Assembly: GCA_035765895.1 (NCBI GenBank)
Contig: DASTWL010000056.1
Span: 1-46,587, forward strand
Source of the DNA: Verrucomicrobiia bacterium
GTDB lineage: Bacteria; Verrucomicrobiota; Verrucomicrobiia; Limisphaerales; DSYF01
DNA: 46,587 nucleotides
Direction: 5' to 3'
Part shown: piece by piece, positions 28,403 to 37,370 of the stretch
How positions within the stretch are numbered: position 1 is the stretch's first letter
Layout: each line of letters starts with the position of its first letter
Translations under genes and position numbers: made by a program
The notes under the pieces: generated by a model
What the model saw: the letters and a program-made list of their open reading frames with translations, nothing else
Told to the model about the DNA's origin: nothing
Databases searched by the model: none

Positions 28403-28942
28403 ATGGATCTGCCACTGAAACTCTGTCCGTCGTGCGGCCTGTGCTGCAACGGCGTTCTGTTTGGCGACGTGGAATTGCAGCGCGGCGACGATGCAGCGGC
28501 GCTGGCGGCGGAGGGGCTGGCGTTGTTCGTGAAAGGGCGCAAACGCGCGTTCGCCCAGCCGTGCGCTTGTCTGACGGGCGGCTTGTGCCGGATTTATCAA
28601 ACGCGACCGCGCCGTTGCCAGACGTTTGCCTGTCGCCAACTGCAACTGGTGCAAGCCGGCCGGCTCACCGCCGAGGCGGCGCAGGCGAACATCCGCCGGG
28701 CGCGCCGCGAAGTGGATGAAGTGCTGCGGCTGGTTCGTTCGTTGGGCAACACGAACGAGCAGATGCCATTGAACCGGCGTTACGCCGACCTTATGGCCCA
28801 ACCGCTCGACTTCGCGGGCGACGAATCCCAACTGGAGCGACGCGGCGAATTAATGGTGGCCGTTGGCCGGCTGGTGGACCTGCTGGAGCGGGATTTTCTG
28901 AGCCCTGAGCCAACGCGATCAACGGACCTTTCAGCAGCGTAA
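28403..28942 (+). CDS. YkgJ-family cysteine-cluster protein
   Basis: 179 aa from ATG 28403. The N-terminal half has eight or more cysteines in the family pattern: LCPSCGLCCNGVLF, then PCACLTGGLCRIYQTRPRRC and QTFACRQ. This is the zinc- or iron-sulphur-binding arrangement of YkgJ/CxxCxxCC proteins, whose role is unknown. The C-terminal half is helical (EVDEVLRLVRSLGNTNEQM). It is cytoplasmic and solitary: divergent from the DUF5684-like gene and convergent with nadE, 12 bases away. Confidence 0.85.
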   Translation: MDLPLKLCPSCGLCCNGVLFGDVELQRGDDAAALAAEGLALFVKGRKRAFAQPCACLTGGLCRIYQTRPRRCQTFACRQLQLVQAGRLTAEAAQANIRRARREVDEVLRLVRSLGNTNEQMPLNRRYADLMAQPLDFAGDESQLERRGELMVAVGRLVDLLERDFLSPEPTRSTDLSAA

Positions 28943-28954
28943 GTTCACTTTTCT

Positions 28955-30589
28955 TCAGCTTTCCCGAAACCGTTGCGCGATGGGAATCCGGCGGCCCACG
29001 CCAAAGGCCTTGCTGGTGACTTTCAGGCCGGGCGCGGCCTGGCGACGTTTGTATTCCGCGCCGTCGATCAGCTTCACCACGCGGCACACGTCGGCCTCGG
29101 CAAAACCGGCCTTCACGATGTCCGCGGGCGACTGGCCGTTGACCACGTAGGCATCAAGAATGGCGTCCAGCACCTCGTAGGGCGGCAGCGAATCCTGATC
29201 CGTCTGGTTTGGGCGCAGTTCGGCCGAGGGTGCCTTCGTGATCGAGGCGCGGGGAATGATTTCGCGTTCGCGGTTGATCCAGCGGGCGAGGCGATAAACC
29301 ATCATCTTCGGCACGTCGCTGATGACGGCGAGCCCGCCGCACATGTCGCCGTAAAGCGTGCAGTAGCCCACCGCCAGTTCGCTTTTGTTGCCCGTGGTCA
29401 GGAGCAGCGAGCCGAACTTGTTCGACATCGCCATGAGCACGACGCCCCGCAGGCGGGCCTGGATGTTCTCCTCGGTGGTGTCCTCGGGACGTCCGGCAAA
29501 GACGCTTTGCAACTGTTCCTTGACGGCAAGGAACGGCGGCTGGATGGGAATGACGTCGTATTGAATGCCGAGGTTCGCCGCGAGCTCGCGCGCGTCGTCC
29601 AGGCTGCCCGGCGAACTGAACTGCGAGGGCAGGGAGATGCCGCGCACGTTTTCCCGGCCCAGCGCGGCGACGGCCAGCGCGGCCACCAGGGCCGAATCAA
29701 TGCCGCCGCTCAGGCCCAGCACCGCCGACTTGAAGCCGCACTTGTGCAGGTAATCGCGCAGCCCGAGCGTGAGGGCTTTGAACAAAATTTCCTCGTCGGA
29801 AATTTGCTCCGGAGCGATTGCGGCGCGGTTCAAATCGAGCATCAACCAATCTTCATCGAACAACTTTCCCTGCGCGATCTGCTGCCCCTTGCCGTTGAAA
29901 GCCAGGCTGCCGCCATCGAAGACAAGCTCGTCGTTTCCGCCTACTTGATTGCAGAACACGACGGGTTTGCCGGACTTTTTGGCGAGGCTTTGCAGCATGG
30001 CGTGTCGCGTGGTGTTTTTGCCAAGCTGCCACGGGGAGGCGGAAATATTGAAGATGATTTCCGCGCCGGCCTCGGCCAGTTCAACCGGCGGATTGTGCTC
30101 GTATCGGCGCACCGGCCAGAAATCTTCGTCGTTCCAGATGTCTTCGCAGATGGTAATGCCGATCTTGCGGCCATTGAATTCCACGGGTGCGTTTGCCTCC
30201 GCGGGCTCAAAATAGCGGTCTTCATCGAAGACGTCGTAAGTCGGCAGCAACGTCTTGGTGCGTAGCGCGGTGATTTTGCCGTTTTGCAGCAACGCCGCCG
30301 CATTCGTGACATCGCGTCCGGGGCGATTCAGGTTGTCGCCGACAAAGCCCACGAGCAAGCCGGTCGCCCCCGTCGCTGCCGCAAGCCGGTTCAGCGCGGC
30401 GAGATTTTGTTCAACCAGACTGCGTCGCAAAACCAGATCGCGCGGTGGATAACCGGTCAACGCCAGTTCCGGCGTCAGCACCAGCTCCGCTCCCGCCGCC
30501 ACGCCGCGTTGATACGCCGCGAGGATTTTTGCCTCGTTGCCCGTGATGTCGCCGACGGTGGTGTTGAGTTGCGCGAGGGCGATCTTCAT
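28955..30589 (-). CDS. nadE: Glutamine-dependent NAD+ synthetase
   Basis: 544 aa, the two-domain form. The N-terminal nitrilase-like glutaminase domain (1 to about 250) has the Glu in LTPELALTGYPPRDL, Lys in RTKTLLPTYDVFDEDRYF and nucleophilic Cys in ITICEDIWND. The C-terminal synthetase domain has the ATP loop LGLSGGIDSALVAALA and the blocks LPSQFSSPGSLDDA, LLLTTGNKSELAVGYCTLYG and TKAPSAELRPNQTDQDSLPP. It amidates nicotinate adenine dinucleotide with glutamine. It overlaps the preceding DUF192 gene by four bases (ATGA). Confidence 0.96.
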   Translation of the reverse strand: MKIALAQLNTTVGDITGNEAKILAAYQRGVAAGAELVLTPELALTGYPPRDLVLRRSLVEQNLAALNRLAAATGATGLLVGFVGDNLNRPGRDVTNAAALLQNGKITALRTKTLLPTYDVFDEDRYFEPAEANAPVEFNGRKIGITICEDIWNDEDFWPVRRYEHNPPVELAEAGAEIIFNISASPWQLGKNTTRHAMLQSLAKKSGKPVVFCNQVGGNDELVFDGGSLAFNGKGQQIAQGKLFDEDWLMLDLNRAAIAPEQISDEEILFKALTLGLRDYLHKCGFKSAVLGLSGGIDSALVAALAVAALGRENVRGISLPSQFSSPGSLDDARELAANLGIQYDVIPIQPPFLAVKEQLQSVFAGRPEDTTEENIQARLRGVVLMAMSNKFGSLLLTTGNKSELAVGYCTLYGDMCGGLAVISDVPKMMVYRLARWINREREIIPRASITKAPSAELRPNQTDQDSLPPYEVLDAILDAYVVNGQSPADIVKAGFAEADVCRVVKLIDGAEYKRRQAAPGLKVTSKAFGVGRRIPIAQRFRES

Positions 30590-31116
30590 GGCTTGGGCCG
30601 GCCGTAAAAACTTTGGAACAGCGGTCCGTGATCGGTCTGGATCAGCATGTTTGTGCGCACGCCGTGGCGCTCGAACCAGCCGCGGGCGGTTTCCAGCACG
30701 AACAGGACGTTGTCCGAATTCGCGACGATGGAGTTGGTGTCGTTCGGCTCCATCTCGCGGATTTCGAGAATGAGCCCCTGCGGGTCAATGTAGGCGCAGG
30801 AAAGCGGTTGGGGGCAGTTCTTCATCCAGAACGCGGCGCGCTGCGGTTCGCCCAGCAGGAACAACATGCCTTCGTTCTCGACGATGTTCGTGCGGAACAT
30901 CATGCCGGTCATGATTTCGACCGGCTTGGACGCGACTTCGGCGGTAATCTGTGCGGGGCCGACCCAGAGATTGATGGTGGGCAGCCGTGGCTGGGCCTGC
31001 GTGGGCTCCCAATGAACGGGCGTGATGCCGGGGAGCGGCGCGGGCGTTTGCTTTTGGCAGCCGCCGCCGAGCAGCGCCACCGCGCTCAACGCGAAGAAAA
31101 GGCGGATCAACTTCAC
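30586..31116 (-). CDS. DUF192 lipoprotein
   Basis: 176 aa from GTG 31116. The N-terminus MKLIRLFFALSAVALLGGGC is a lipoprotein signal with Cys at position 20. After a Pro-rich linker comes the DUF192 domain: VASKPVEIMTGMMFRTNIVE, NEGMLFLLGEPQRAAFWMKN and CPQPLSCAYIDPQG, then VLFVLETARGWFERHGVR. DUF192 proteins are small periplasmic or surface proteins with no known activity; the MMFR...EGMLF...FWMKN pattern is the family mark. The GTG start is chosen since no ATG precedes the lipobox in frame. Translationally coupled to nadE. Confidence 0.85.
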   Translation of the reverse strand: MKLIRLFFALSAVALLGGGCQKQTPAPLPGITPVHWEPTQAQPRLPTINLWVGPAQITAEVASKPVEIMTGMMFRTNIVENEGMLFLLGEPQRAAFWMKNCPQPLSCAYIDPQGLILEIREMEPNDTNSIVANSDNVLFVLETARGWFERHGVRTNMLIQTDHGPLFQSFYGRPKP

Positions 31117-31178
31117 GTGTTCAGGCTGGGTGAAGCGGCGGCAGTTTTCAACTCCGTTTGCCGCCGGCCGGTGGTCCT

Positions 31179-32060
31179 TTACAAGACCACTTCCGTGCCG
31201 ACGCCCTGGTCGGTGAAGATTTCCAGCATGACCGCGTGCGGGACCCGGCCGTCCACGAAGGAAACCTTTTCCACGCCGGATTTGATGGCGGCCACGGCGC
31301 TGTCCACCTTGGGGATCATGCCCTTGTCCACAATGCCCGCGGCCTTGAGGCCGGGCACTTCGGCCGTTTGCAGGTGGGCGATGAGCGTGGCGGGATCCTT
31401 GGGGTCGCGCATCAGCCCGGGCACATCGCTCATGAAGACGAGGCGTTTGGCCCCGAGTGCGATGGCGGCCTGGGCGGCGGCGACGTCTGCGTTGCAATTG
31501 TAAATCCGGCCGTCTTCACCGCGGGCGGTCGGGCTGATGACGGGCGTGATGCCCTGCGCGATGCATTCCAGCAACGGCGCCGTGTTGACCCCGGTGACCT
31601 CGCCGACGTAGCCGACGTCGATCTTGCGGCCGGGATGTTCCTTGTCGTCGAGCAGCAGCTTGCGGCAGCGGAAGATGTCCGGCCCGGCAAAGCCCTTCGC
31701 CATGCCGCCGAGGGAATTGATGGTGGCCACAACCTCGGGATTGATCTCGCGCGACAGCACGTCGTCCACGATCTGCACGGTGGCCTCGTCCGTGACGCGC
31801 TGGCCCTGGATGAAGTTTGCCTTCAGGCCGGCCTTTTCCATGGCGCGGGTGATGGCCTTGCCGCCGCCGTGAACGACCACGGGATTGATTTCGACGGCTT
31901 CGAGAAAAACGATGTCGCGCGCCACGCCGTTTCGCACGGCGGGATCGGGCGAATCCATGAAGGAGCCGCCGTATTTCACGACAAAGGTGGCCCCGCTGAA
32001 TTTTTGGATGTAAGGCAGCGCTTCGAGGAGCGTTGCGGTTTTGGCAATGAGGTCTTGCAC
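31179..32060 (-). CDS. argB: Acetylglutamate kinase
   Basis: 293 aa from a GTG at 32060. It phosphorylates N-acetylglutamate, the second step of arginine biosynthesis. Visible: ATFVVKYGGSFMDSPD (phosphate-binding Lys and Gly pair), INPVVVHGGGKAITRAMEKA, RVTDEATVQIVDDVL, NCNADVAAAQAAIALGAKRL, VFMSDVPGL and VPHAVMLEIFTDQGVGTEV. The N-terminal helix (MQDLIAKTATLLEALPYIQK) is the type seen in arginine-inhibited hexameric kinases, so feedback control by arginine is likely. It is separated from argC/argJ in this genome and lies 62 bases upstream of the DUF192 gene. Confidence 0.96.
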   Translation of the reverse strand: MQDLIAKTATLLEALPYIQKFSGATFVVKYGGSFMDSPDPAVRNGVARDIVFLEAVEINPVVVHGGGKAITRAMEKAGLKANFIQGQRVTDEATVQIVDDVLSREINPEVVATINSLGGMAKGFAGPDIFRCRKLLLDDKEHPGRKIDVGYVGEVTGVNTAPLLECIAQGITPVISPTARGEDGRIYNCNADVAAAQAAIALGAKRLVFMSDVPGLMRDPKDPATLIAHLQTAEVPGLKAAGIVDKGMIPKVDSAVAAIKSGVEKVSFVDGRVPHAVMLEIFTDQGVGTEVVL

Positions 32061-32127
32061 GTGGAATTGCTATCAAAGCACAACGTGAACGGAAAGCTCG
32101 CTCTGAAATCGATTTCTTATCTGGTGC

Positions 32128-34011
32128 ATGCCCTTGATTGTCCTTGCCCTAATCTGCGGAGCGGCGCATAAATTGCCGGGTCACATAAGCGAGTTTTTCA
32201 AACACCCAACTTCGAGAAGGCCAGTGCATCTTCGCATTTTCTCTGAAGGTCACACGTTGACGCATGTGGCGATAGTCACGCTCCTTTTGACCTTTACCAC
32301 CTTTGGCCAGCCCTATTCCGCGACCCTTGCCACGCAACCCATCGCCACGACCAATGCGACCCTGAACGGCATGGTCACGCCGCGCGGACTTGAAACGGTT
32401 GGCTGGTTTGAGTGGGGGCCAGACCGCAGCTACAGCCAAACGACGAGCCCGGTCTTGGTGGGGAGCAGCTCGAACGTCGTATTTGTGTCTGCGCCGATTG
32501 AGGGATTACTTCCGAATGCGAACTATCGGTGCCGTCTGGTTGCCAGCAACAGTGCGGGCATCACCTATGGGTGGGAACGCAGGTTTACAACCGGCCGACG
32601 TGTCGCTTCGTGGGGCGATGCATTATACTCGTTGCCCGGATCCGTTCTGCCTCCGTCTGATCTTGGGAATGTTGTTAATATTGCGGCAGGTGACTACCAC
32701 GGAATGGCCTTGAGGGCGGACGGGACGCTTGCCATTTGGGGAGATTACCTCAGTGTCAACGGCCCGCTGACAGTCCTTCCGGCCACGTCGCCAAATGGTC
32801 TCAGCAATCTTGTCGCCATCGCAGGGGGACGAAGTCACAGCCTGGCCATCAACAGGGCCGGGAAAGTGGTCGCTTGGGGCCTTAATTACAGTGGTCAGAC
32901 AAATGTGCCAGCAACTCTCAGTAACGTCGTGGCCATATCGGCTGGTGATGCACACAGCTTGGCACTGCGGAACAATGGAACACTTGCAAGTTGGGGGGAC
33001 ATTCCCACGGCCCTAATTCCCTTTGGATTGAGCAATGTGGTAGCGATTTCGAGTGGCGACACTTTTTGTGTCGCCCTAAAAAACACCGGCTCAGTGGCGG
33101 TATGGGGCAATGCCTCCAGTAGCAAAACAAGCATTCCAGTTGGCCTGAGCAATGTGGTGGCCATCGCGGCTGGTTATGGGCATATCCTTGCGCTAAAGTC
33201 GGACGGAACAGTTGTGGCGTGGGGGTTGGGTGCTGGAATCAATGTGCCGCCGGGGCTCAGCAATGTGGTAGCCATCGCGGCAGGAGATTATCATAGCTTG
33301 GCGTTGCGCTCGGACGGCACAGTGGTGCCGTGGGGGATTGTCGTCGCCAACACTTATCCCTACGGCGGCTTCCTGCAACCACCAACGGGACTGACCGACG
33401 TTGTAGGAGTCTGTTGCGGCGATGAGTATTGCCTGGCACTGGCTTCAAACACGCAGCCTCAGCCGGTGGCTCAGACGATGACTGGTCCACTTAATCAGGA
33501 CTTGATACTGTCACTCCCCCCGGCATTCAGGGATCCCAATGGAGATGTGCTCACGAACTACCGGATTGCAGCCCCGCCTGCCTCCGGCATGCTGTATCAG
33601 TTCGATTCCGGCGCTCGCGGGGCCGCGATCACCGAATCCAACGCGCTGGTTAGTGATGCATTGGCGCGCGTCGTTTTTTCTCCCGGCGTGGATGAGTCCG
33701 GTGCGCCTTATTCGAATTTCAGTGTGATCGCCAGTGATGGAGAGTTTGATTCTGCGCCCAGCTTGGTGACGGTGAACATTGTCCCGTCGCCAACGATCTT
33801 CGCCACGATTTCAGATTCGAGTTCAAATAGAGCCGTCTCCTTGAGTTTTGCGGGGCTATCAAACGCGACTTACCGCGTGTGGGCCTCGACGAATCTGGTT
33901 GATTGGACTTGGATTGCCCGTCCAAGTCAGCCTTTGCCCGGACAGTTCCTTTATTCCGACGCATCGGTCACAAATCGTCCGCTGCGATTCTTCCGGGTGA
34001 CTTCGCCTTGA
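32128..34011 (+). CDS. Exported RCC1-like seven-bladed propeller protein
   Basis: 627 aa. After a hydrophobic N-terminus (signal either at residue 1 or from about 45, HVAIVTLLLTFTTFGQ) comes an Fn3-like domain (about 60-150, ATNATLNGMVTPRG to SAGITYGWERRF). Residues about 155-440 have seven repeats of the form NVVAIAAGDYHSLALRSDG then VVAWG; I count seven WG motifs and seven [SC]LAL-like strands, so an RCC1 propeller. Then a cadherin-like/Calx-type segment (PLNQDLILSLPPAFRDPNGD) and a C-terminal YRVWASTNLVDWTWI domain common at the ends of exported Verrucomicrobiota proteins. GC is lower than its neighbours. Role probably binding, not catalysis. The start codon is uncertain. Confidence 0.8.
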   Translation: MPLIVLALICGAAHKLPGHISEFFKHPTSRRPVHLRIFSEGHTLTHVAIVTLLLTFTTFGQPYSATLATQPIATTNATLNGMVTPRGLETVGWFEWGPDRSYSQTTSPVLVGSSSNVVFVSAPIEGLLPNANYRCRLVASNSAGITYGWERRFTTGRRVASWGDALYSLPGSVLPPSDLGNVVNIAAGDYHGMALRADGTLAIWGDYLSVNGPLTVLPATSPNGLSNLVAIAGGRSHSLAINRAGKVVAWGLNYSGQTNVPATLSNVVAISAGDAHSLALRNNGTLASWGDIPTALIPFGLSNVVAISSGDTFCVALKNTGSVAVWGNASSSKTSIPVGLSNVVAIAAGYGHILALKSDGTVVAWGLGAGINVPPGLSNVVAIAAGDYHSLALRSDGTVVPWGIVVANTYPYGGFLQPPTGLTDVVGVCCGDEYCLALASNTQPQPVAQTMTGPLNQDLILSLPPAFRDPNGDVLTNYRIAAPPASGMLYQFDSGARGAAITESNALVSDALARVVFSPGVDESGAPYSNFSVIASDGEFDSAPSLVTVNIVPSPTIFATISDSSSNRAVSLSFAGLSNATYRVWASTNLVDWTWIARPSQPLPGQFLYSDASVTNRPLRFFRVTSP

Positions 34012-34062
34012 TCGGTTCCTGCCCGCCTAATTTAAGAAGGCGCTGAACTTTGCGGTGTGTCG

Positions 34063-35772
34063 TCACGGCTTTCGCCATGAAAACACCATCAGCGACACCG
34101 CCTGTCGCGGAAGCGCAAAATGCAGCGACGCTTTGCCGTCAGTGACGGACTGGTGCTCAGATGCACCGAGCGTTGCGAGCTGCGCGGCATTTTCCAGTTG
34201 CGCGAATTGTTCGGCCGTCGGCTGCAGCGGTGAGCCCATGCGCTGCCATGCCGCGAAGGCATTGCTGTGGTCGGCATCGATGCGGTAGTGCGTGACCGTG
34301 GCGGACTTTACGTCCGCCGGCAGGCCGGCAAGGGCCAAGGCGATGTCCGCCACAGGCCCGGCCACGTCATCGTCGTGATAATGCCAGACGAGCACGCTGA
34401 GCTCGTTTGTGCCCAAAGCAGCCAGCGCGCTGACGTCAGGCGACTGGCGGACGCCGTGCCGGATGATGTCGTCGAGCGGCACGGCGGAATCGCTTTTCAC
34501 CGCGAGCCGCCGGCCGTGCATGCGGCTGAACAGCTTGAAAACGTTCAGCACCGGATGATTGATGCCGCAGCTCGCCAGTTGCCGGAAGCCGGCGAACGGC
34601 GGATAGCCTTCAAACGTGAACGCCCACGTCAGTGCGGCATCGAGGTTCACGCCGCGGCGCTCGGCAATTTCCTGCAAACGCCCGAAGCTGGCGGCCGTGT
34701 AGCTGGAATACATCGTGCCGTTGCGGTAGCCGAGTTGTTCGCCCTGGCATGCGGCGCAGCCTTCCGGGTCGCACTCGCCGATGACAATCGGTTTGCCCTT
34801 CAATTCGGGATAGGATGCGATGAGCGCGAAACCTTCGTCGGCGGTGCGGAGTTCTTCCGCGATGCCCATGCGGACGTGGCCGTTGACATAGGTGGGCGCG
34901 CCTTTGGCGTGGAATGAGACAAAATCCAGCGGGGAGCCAATCTGGCCGGTGGCGTAATTCGTCCCGCGCAAACAATGTTCCAGGAAGGCGCGTGTCCACT
35001 TGCCGCCGGTGCCCGCGGAATCCGCCCCGCCGACGCGGGCCGTGGGCAAGGCCCGCCGCACGGCGTCGATGGCATAATCATGAAGCCGGTAAAATTCCTC
35101 CGGCGTGCCATGCCAGTAGCCGATGTTCGGTTCATTCCAGACCTCCCAATACCAGTGTTCCACTTCCGCGCGGCCGTAGCGTTCGATGCAGTGGGTGACC
35201 CATTGATACACCAGCCCGGCCCATTTGCGGTAATCCTTGGGCGGATACGCCCAGCCGGTGAAAATCTCCGAATACTTCGCCTCCGGTGTCCAGTGATGTT
35301 GATACGGCTCCGGCTTGACCGAGAGGTCCCTGGGCATGAACCCAATCTCGACGTAAGGCCGCACCCCGTTGGTGAGGTAGGTGTCAAAGAGCTGGTCGAG
35401 AATCGTCCAGTCGTAAACCGGCTTGCCGTCCGCGTCCTCGTGATACACGTCCGTGGAACCCCATTTAAGGGCCGCCGTGCCGTCGCCGGTGCACAGCAGG
35501 TTGTGCGCGCGGAAGAACACGTCGCCCGGCCGGAGTGCGCCCAGGTCGCCCAGAAGTTTCCGGCCGTTCTTCATCGTGGCGTAGTTGGGTTCATCGGCGC
35601 CGAACATGTGCCAGATGGGCTTCAAATCGCCCAGGGCCCGGGTGGCGTCCACTTGGATGGTCACCGGAAAGGACGCGGGCGCTGGGTTGGTGATGGCCGC
35701 CGGGGCCGACTGCGCGGGGACCAGGCTCGGGCTCAATGCGAGGGCGAGCGCCAGACAGGTTGCCGGATTCAT
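34063..35772 (-). CDS. Exported GH39-like glycoside hydrolase
   Basis: 569 aa with a signal peptide (1-25, ending VPAQSAPA). The catalytic TIM barrel contains WHMFGADEPNYATMKNGRKL near the start, PYVEIGFMPRDLSV, the acid/base Glu in YWEVWNEPNIGYWHG (about residue 205), FVSFHAKGAPTYVNGH and the likely nucleophile Glu in PIVIGECDPEG. WNEPN followed by IGE is the clan A pattern of GH39 beta-xylosidases/alpha-iduronidases. A C-terminal beta domain (about 420-569) completes the usual layout. It is divergent from the DUF1080 gene across 139 bases, so shared regulation is possible. Sugar specificity cannot be read. Confidence 0.82.
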   Translation of the reverse strand: MNPATCLALALALSPSLVPAQSAPAAITNPAPASFPVTIQVDATRALGDLKPIWHMFGADEPNYATMKNGRKLLGDLGALRPGDVFFRAHNLLCTGDGTAALKWGSTDVYHEDADGKPVYDWTILDQLFDTYLTNGVRPYVEIGFMPRDLSVKPEPYQHHWTPEAKYSEIFTGWAYPPKDYRKWAGLVYQWVTHCIERYGRAEVEHWYWEVWNEPNIGYWHGTPEEFYRLHDYAIDAVRRALPTARVGGADSAGTGGKWTRAFLEHCLRGTNYATGQIGSPLDFVSFHAKGAPTYVNGHVRMGIAEELRTADEGFALIASYPELKGKPIVIGECDPEGCAACQGEQLGYRNGTMYSSYTAASFGRLQEIAERRGVNLDAALTWAFTFEGYPPFAGFRQLASCGINHPVLNVFKLFSRMHGRRLAVKSDSAVPLDDIIRHGVRQSPDVSALAALGTNELSVLVWHYHDDDVAGPVADIALALAGLPADVKSATVTHYRIDADHSNAFAAWQRMGSPLQPTAEQFAQLENAAQLATLGASEHQSVTDGKASLHFALPRQAVSLMVFSWRKP

Positions 35773-35911
35773 GTGGGAAGTTCAGGAATTCGCCCTGCCT
35801 TGGGCAAGCGGGAAGTGTGGCGTTCTAAACTAAAAAATATCTTGGGCTTGGCCGGTTTGTTTGCATGATGACGGGGAATTCGTTTCCCAACAAAACGTCT
35901 GAATCTTCTCT

Positions 35912-37342
35912 ATGCGCATGAAATGTCTGTTTGGTCTGGCTCTGGCAGCGGTGGCGCTGACCGGAGTGGGCATGGCTCAAACCACGGTGGACCTGTTCAA
36001 CGGCCGGGATCTCTCCGGCTGGATGCAGCACGGCGGCAAGGCGAAATACACTGTTGAAAATGGCGAAATTGTCGGCACGTCCGTGTTGAACACGCCCAAC
36101 AGCTTCCTCTGCACGGAAAAAACCTACGGCGACTTCATCCTCGAATACGATTTCAAGGTGGATCCGAAGCTGAATTCCGGCGTGCAGATTCGCAGCGAAT
36201 GCTTTGCCCAGCCGACCGAGGTGCAGTGGCAGGGCAAAACCATCAAAATCCCCGCGGACCGCGTGCATGGTTATCAGATCGAGATCGACCCGGATGTGCC
36301 ACGCAAGCGCCTGTGGAGCGCCGGCATCTACGACGAAGCCCGCCGCGGCTGGCTGTATCCGAGCGACGGCGAAAAGGGCACGCAAGGCAAAGCCTTCAGC
36401 GAGCAGGGCCTGCGCATCTTCAAGCCGAATGACTGGAATCACGTGCGCGTGGTCGCGTTTGGCGACACCATCCGCACCTGGTTGAATGGCGAGCCCTGTG
36501 CCTATTTGCGCGACTCGATGACGCCGCGCGGCATCATCGCCCTGCAGGTGCACGCCATCGGCAAGGACCAGGACAAGGAGGGCACGCACGTGCGCTGGCG
36601 GAATCTGAAGATCACCGAACTGACCTCGGCCGATCATATCCCGGCGAACACCCTGACCGATGCGGAAAAGGCCGCCGGCTGGCAATTGCTCTGGGACGGC
36701 AAAACGGGCGACGGCTGGCGCAGTCCCAAGACCGACGCCTTTCCCGCCAAGGGCTGGACCATCAAGAACGGCGTGCTCACAGTCCATGAAAACGGCGGCG
36801 AGGAATCGGCGGACGGCGGCGACATCATCACGCGGCAGCGTTACTCGCAGTTCGAATTGCAGGTGGACTTCCAGCTCACGCCCGGCGCCAACAGCGGCAT
36901 CAAGTATTTCGTGCAGCCAAACCTGTCACCGATCGACAAGAAGACCGGCCGGCCCACGGGCGTTGGTTCCGCCATCGGCCTGGAGTATCAGGTGCTGGAC
37001 GACCTCCGCCATCCGGATGCGAAACTCGGCCGCAACGGCGACCGCACGCTGGCATCGCTCTACGATTTGATGCCGGCCGCCACGACCAAGCGGCCCAACC
37101 CGATTGGCGAATGGAACACCGCCCGCATCGTCGTGCGCGGCAACCACGTGCAGCACTGGCTCAACGGACAATTGGTGCTGGCCTACGATCGCGGCTCCCC
37201 GGAGTTCCGCGACGCCGTGGCCCTGAGCAAGTTCAAGAATATTCCCGACTTCGGTGAATGGGCGGACGGCCACATCCTGTTGCAGGAGCACGGCAACCAG
37301 GTTTCATTCCGCAACGTCAAGATTCACGTGCTGACCCGCTAA
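35912..37342 (+). CDS. Exported double DUF1080 (3-keto-disaccharide hydrolase fold) protein
   Basis: 476 aa with a signal peptide (1-21, ending GVGMAQ). Two LamG-like DUF1080 domains follow: about 24-230, starting TVDLFNGRDLSGWMQHGG and ending RWRNLKITEL; and about 250-475, starting GWQLLWDGKTGDGWRSPKTD and ending VSFRNVKIHVL. Both contain the family features FELQVDF..PGANSGIKYF and GYQIEIDPDV / GLEYQVLDD. PF06439 is now called 3-keto-disaccharide hydrolase, since members cleave 3-keto-glycosides. The oxidoreductase gene next door (28 bases) would make such substrates. Activity here is inferred. Confidence 0.87.
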   Translation: MRMKCLFGLALAAVALTGVGMAQTTVDLFNGRDLSGWMQHGGKAKYTVENGEIVGTSVLNTPNSFLCTEKTYGDFILEYDFKVDPKLNSGVQIRSECFAQPTEVQWQGKTIKIPADRVHGYQIEIDPDVPRKRLWSAGIYDEARRGWLYPSDGEKGTQGKAFSEQGLRIFKPNDWNHVRVVAFGDTIRTWLNGEPCAYLRDSMTPRGIIALQVHAIGKDQDKEGTHVRWRNLKITELTSADHIPANTLTDAEKAAGWQLLWDGKTGDGWRSPKTDAFPAKGWTIKNGVLTVHENGGEESADGGDIITRQRYSQFELQVDFQLTPGANSGIKYFVQPNLSPIDKKTGRPTGVGSAIGLEYQVLDDLRHPDAKLGRNGDRTLASLYDLMPAATTKRPNPIGEWNTARIVVRGNHVQHWLNGQLVLAYDRGSPEFRDAVALSKFKNIPDFGEWADGHILLQEHGNQVSFRNVKIHVLTR

Positions 37343-37370
37343 TTGACACCCAGACACTCACGATTCATTC

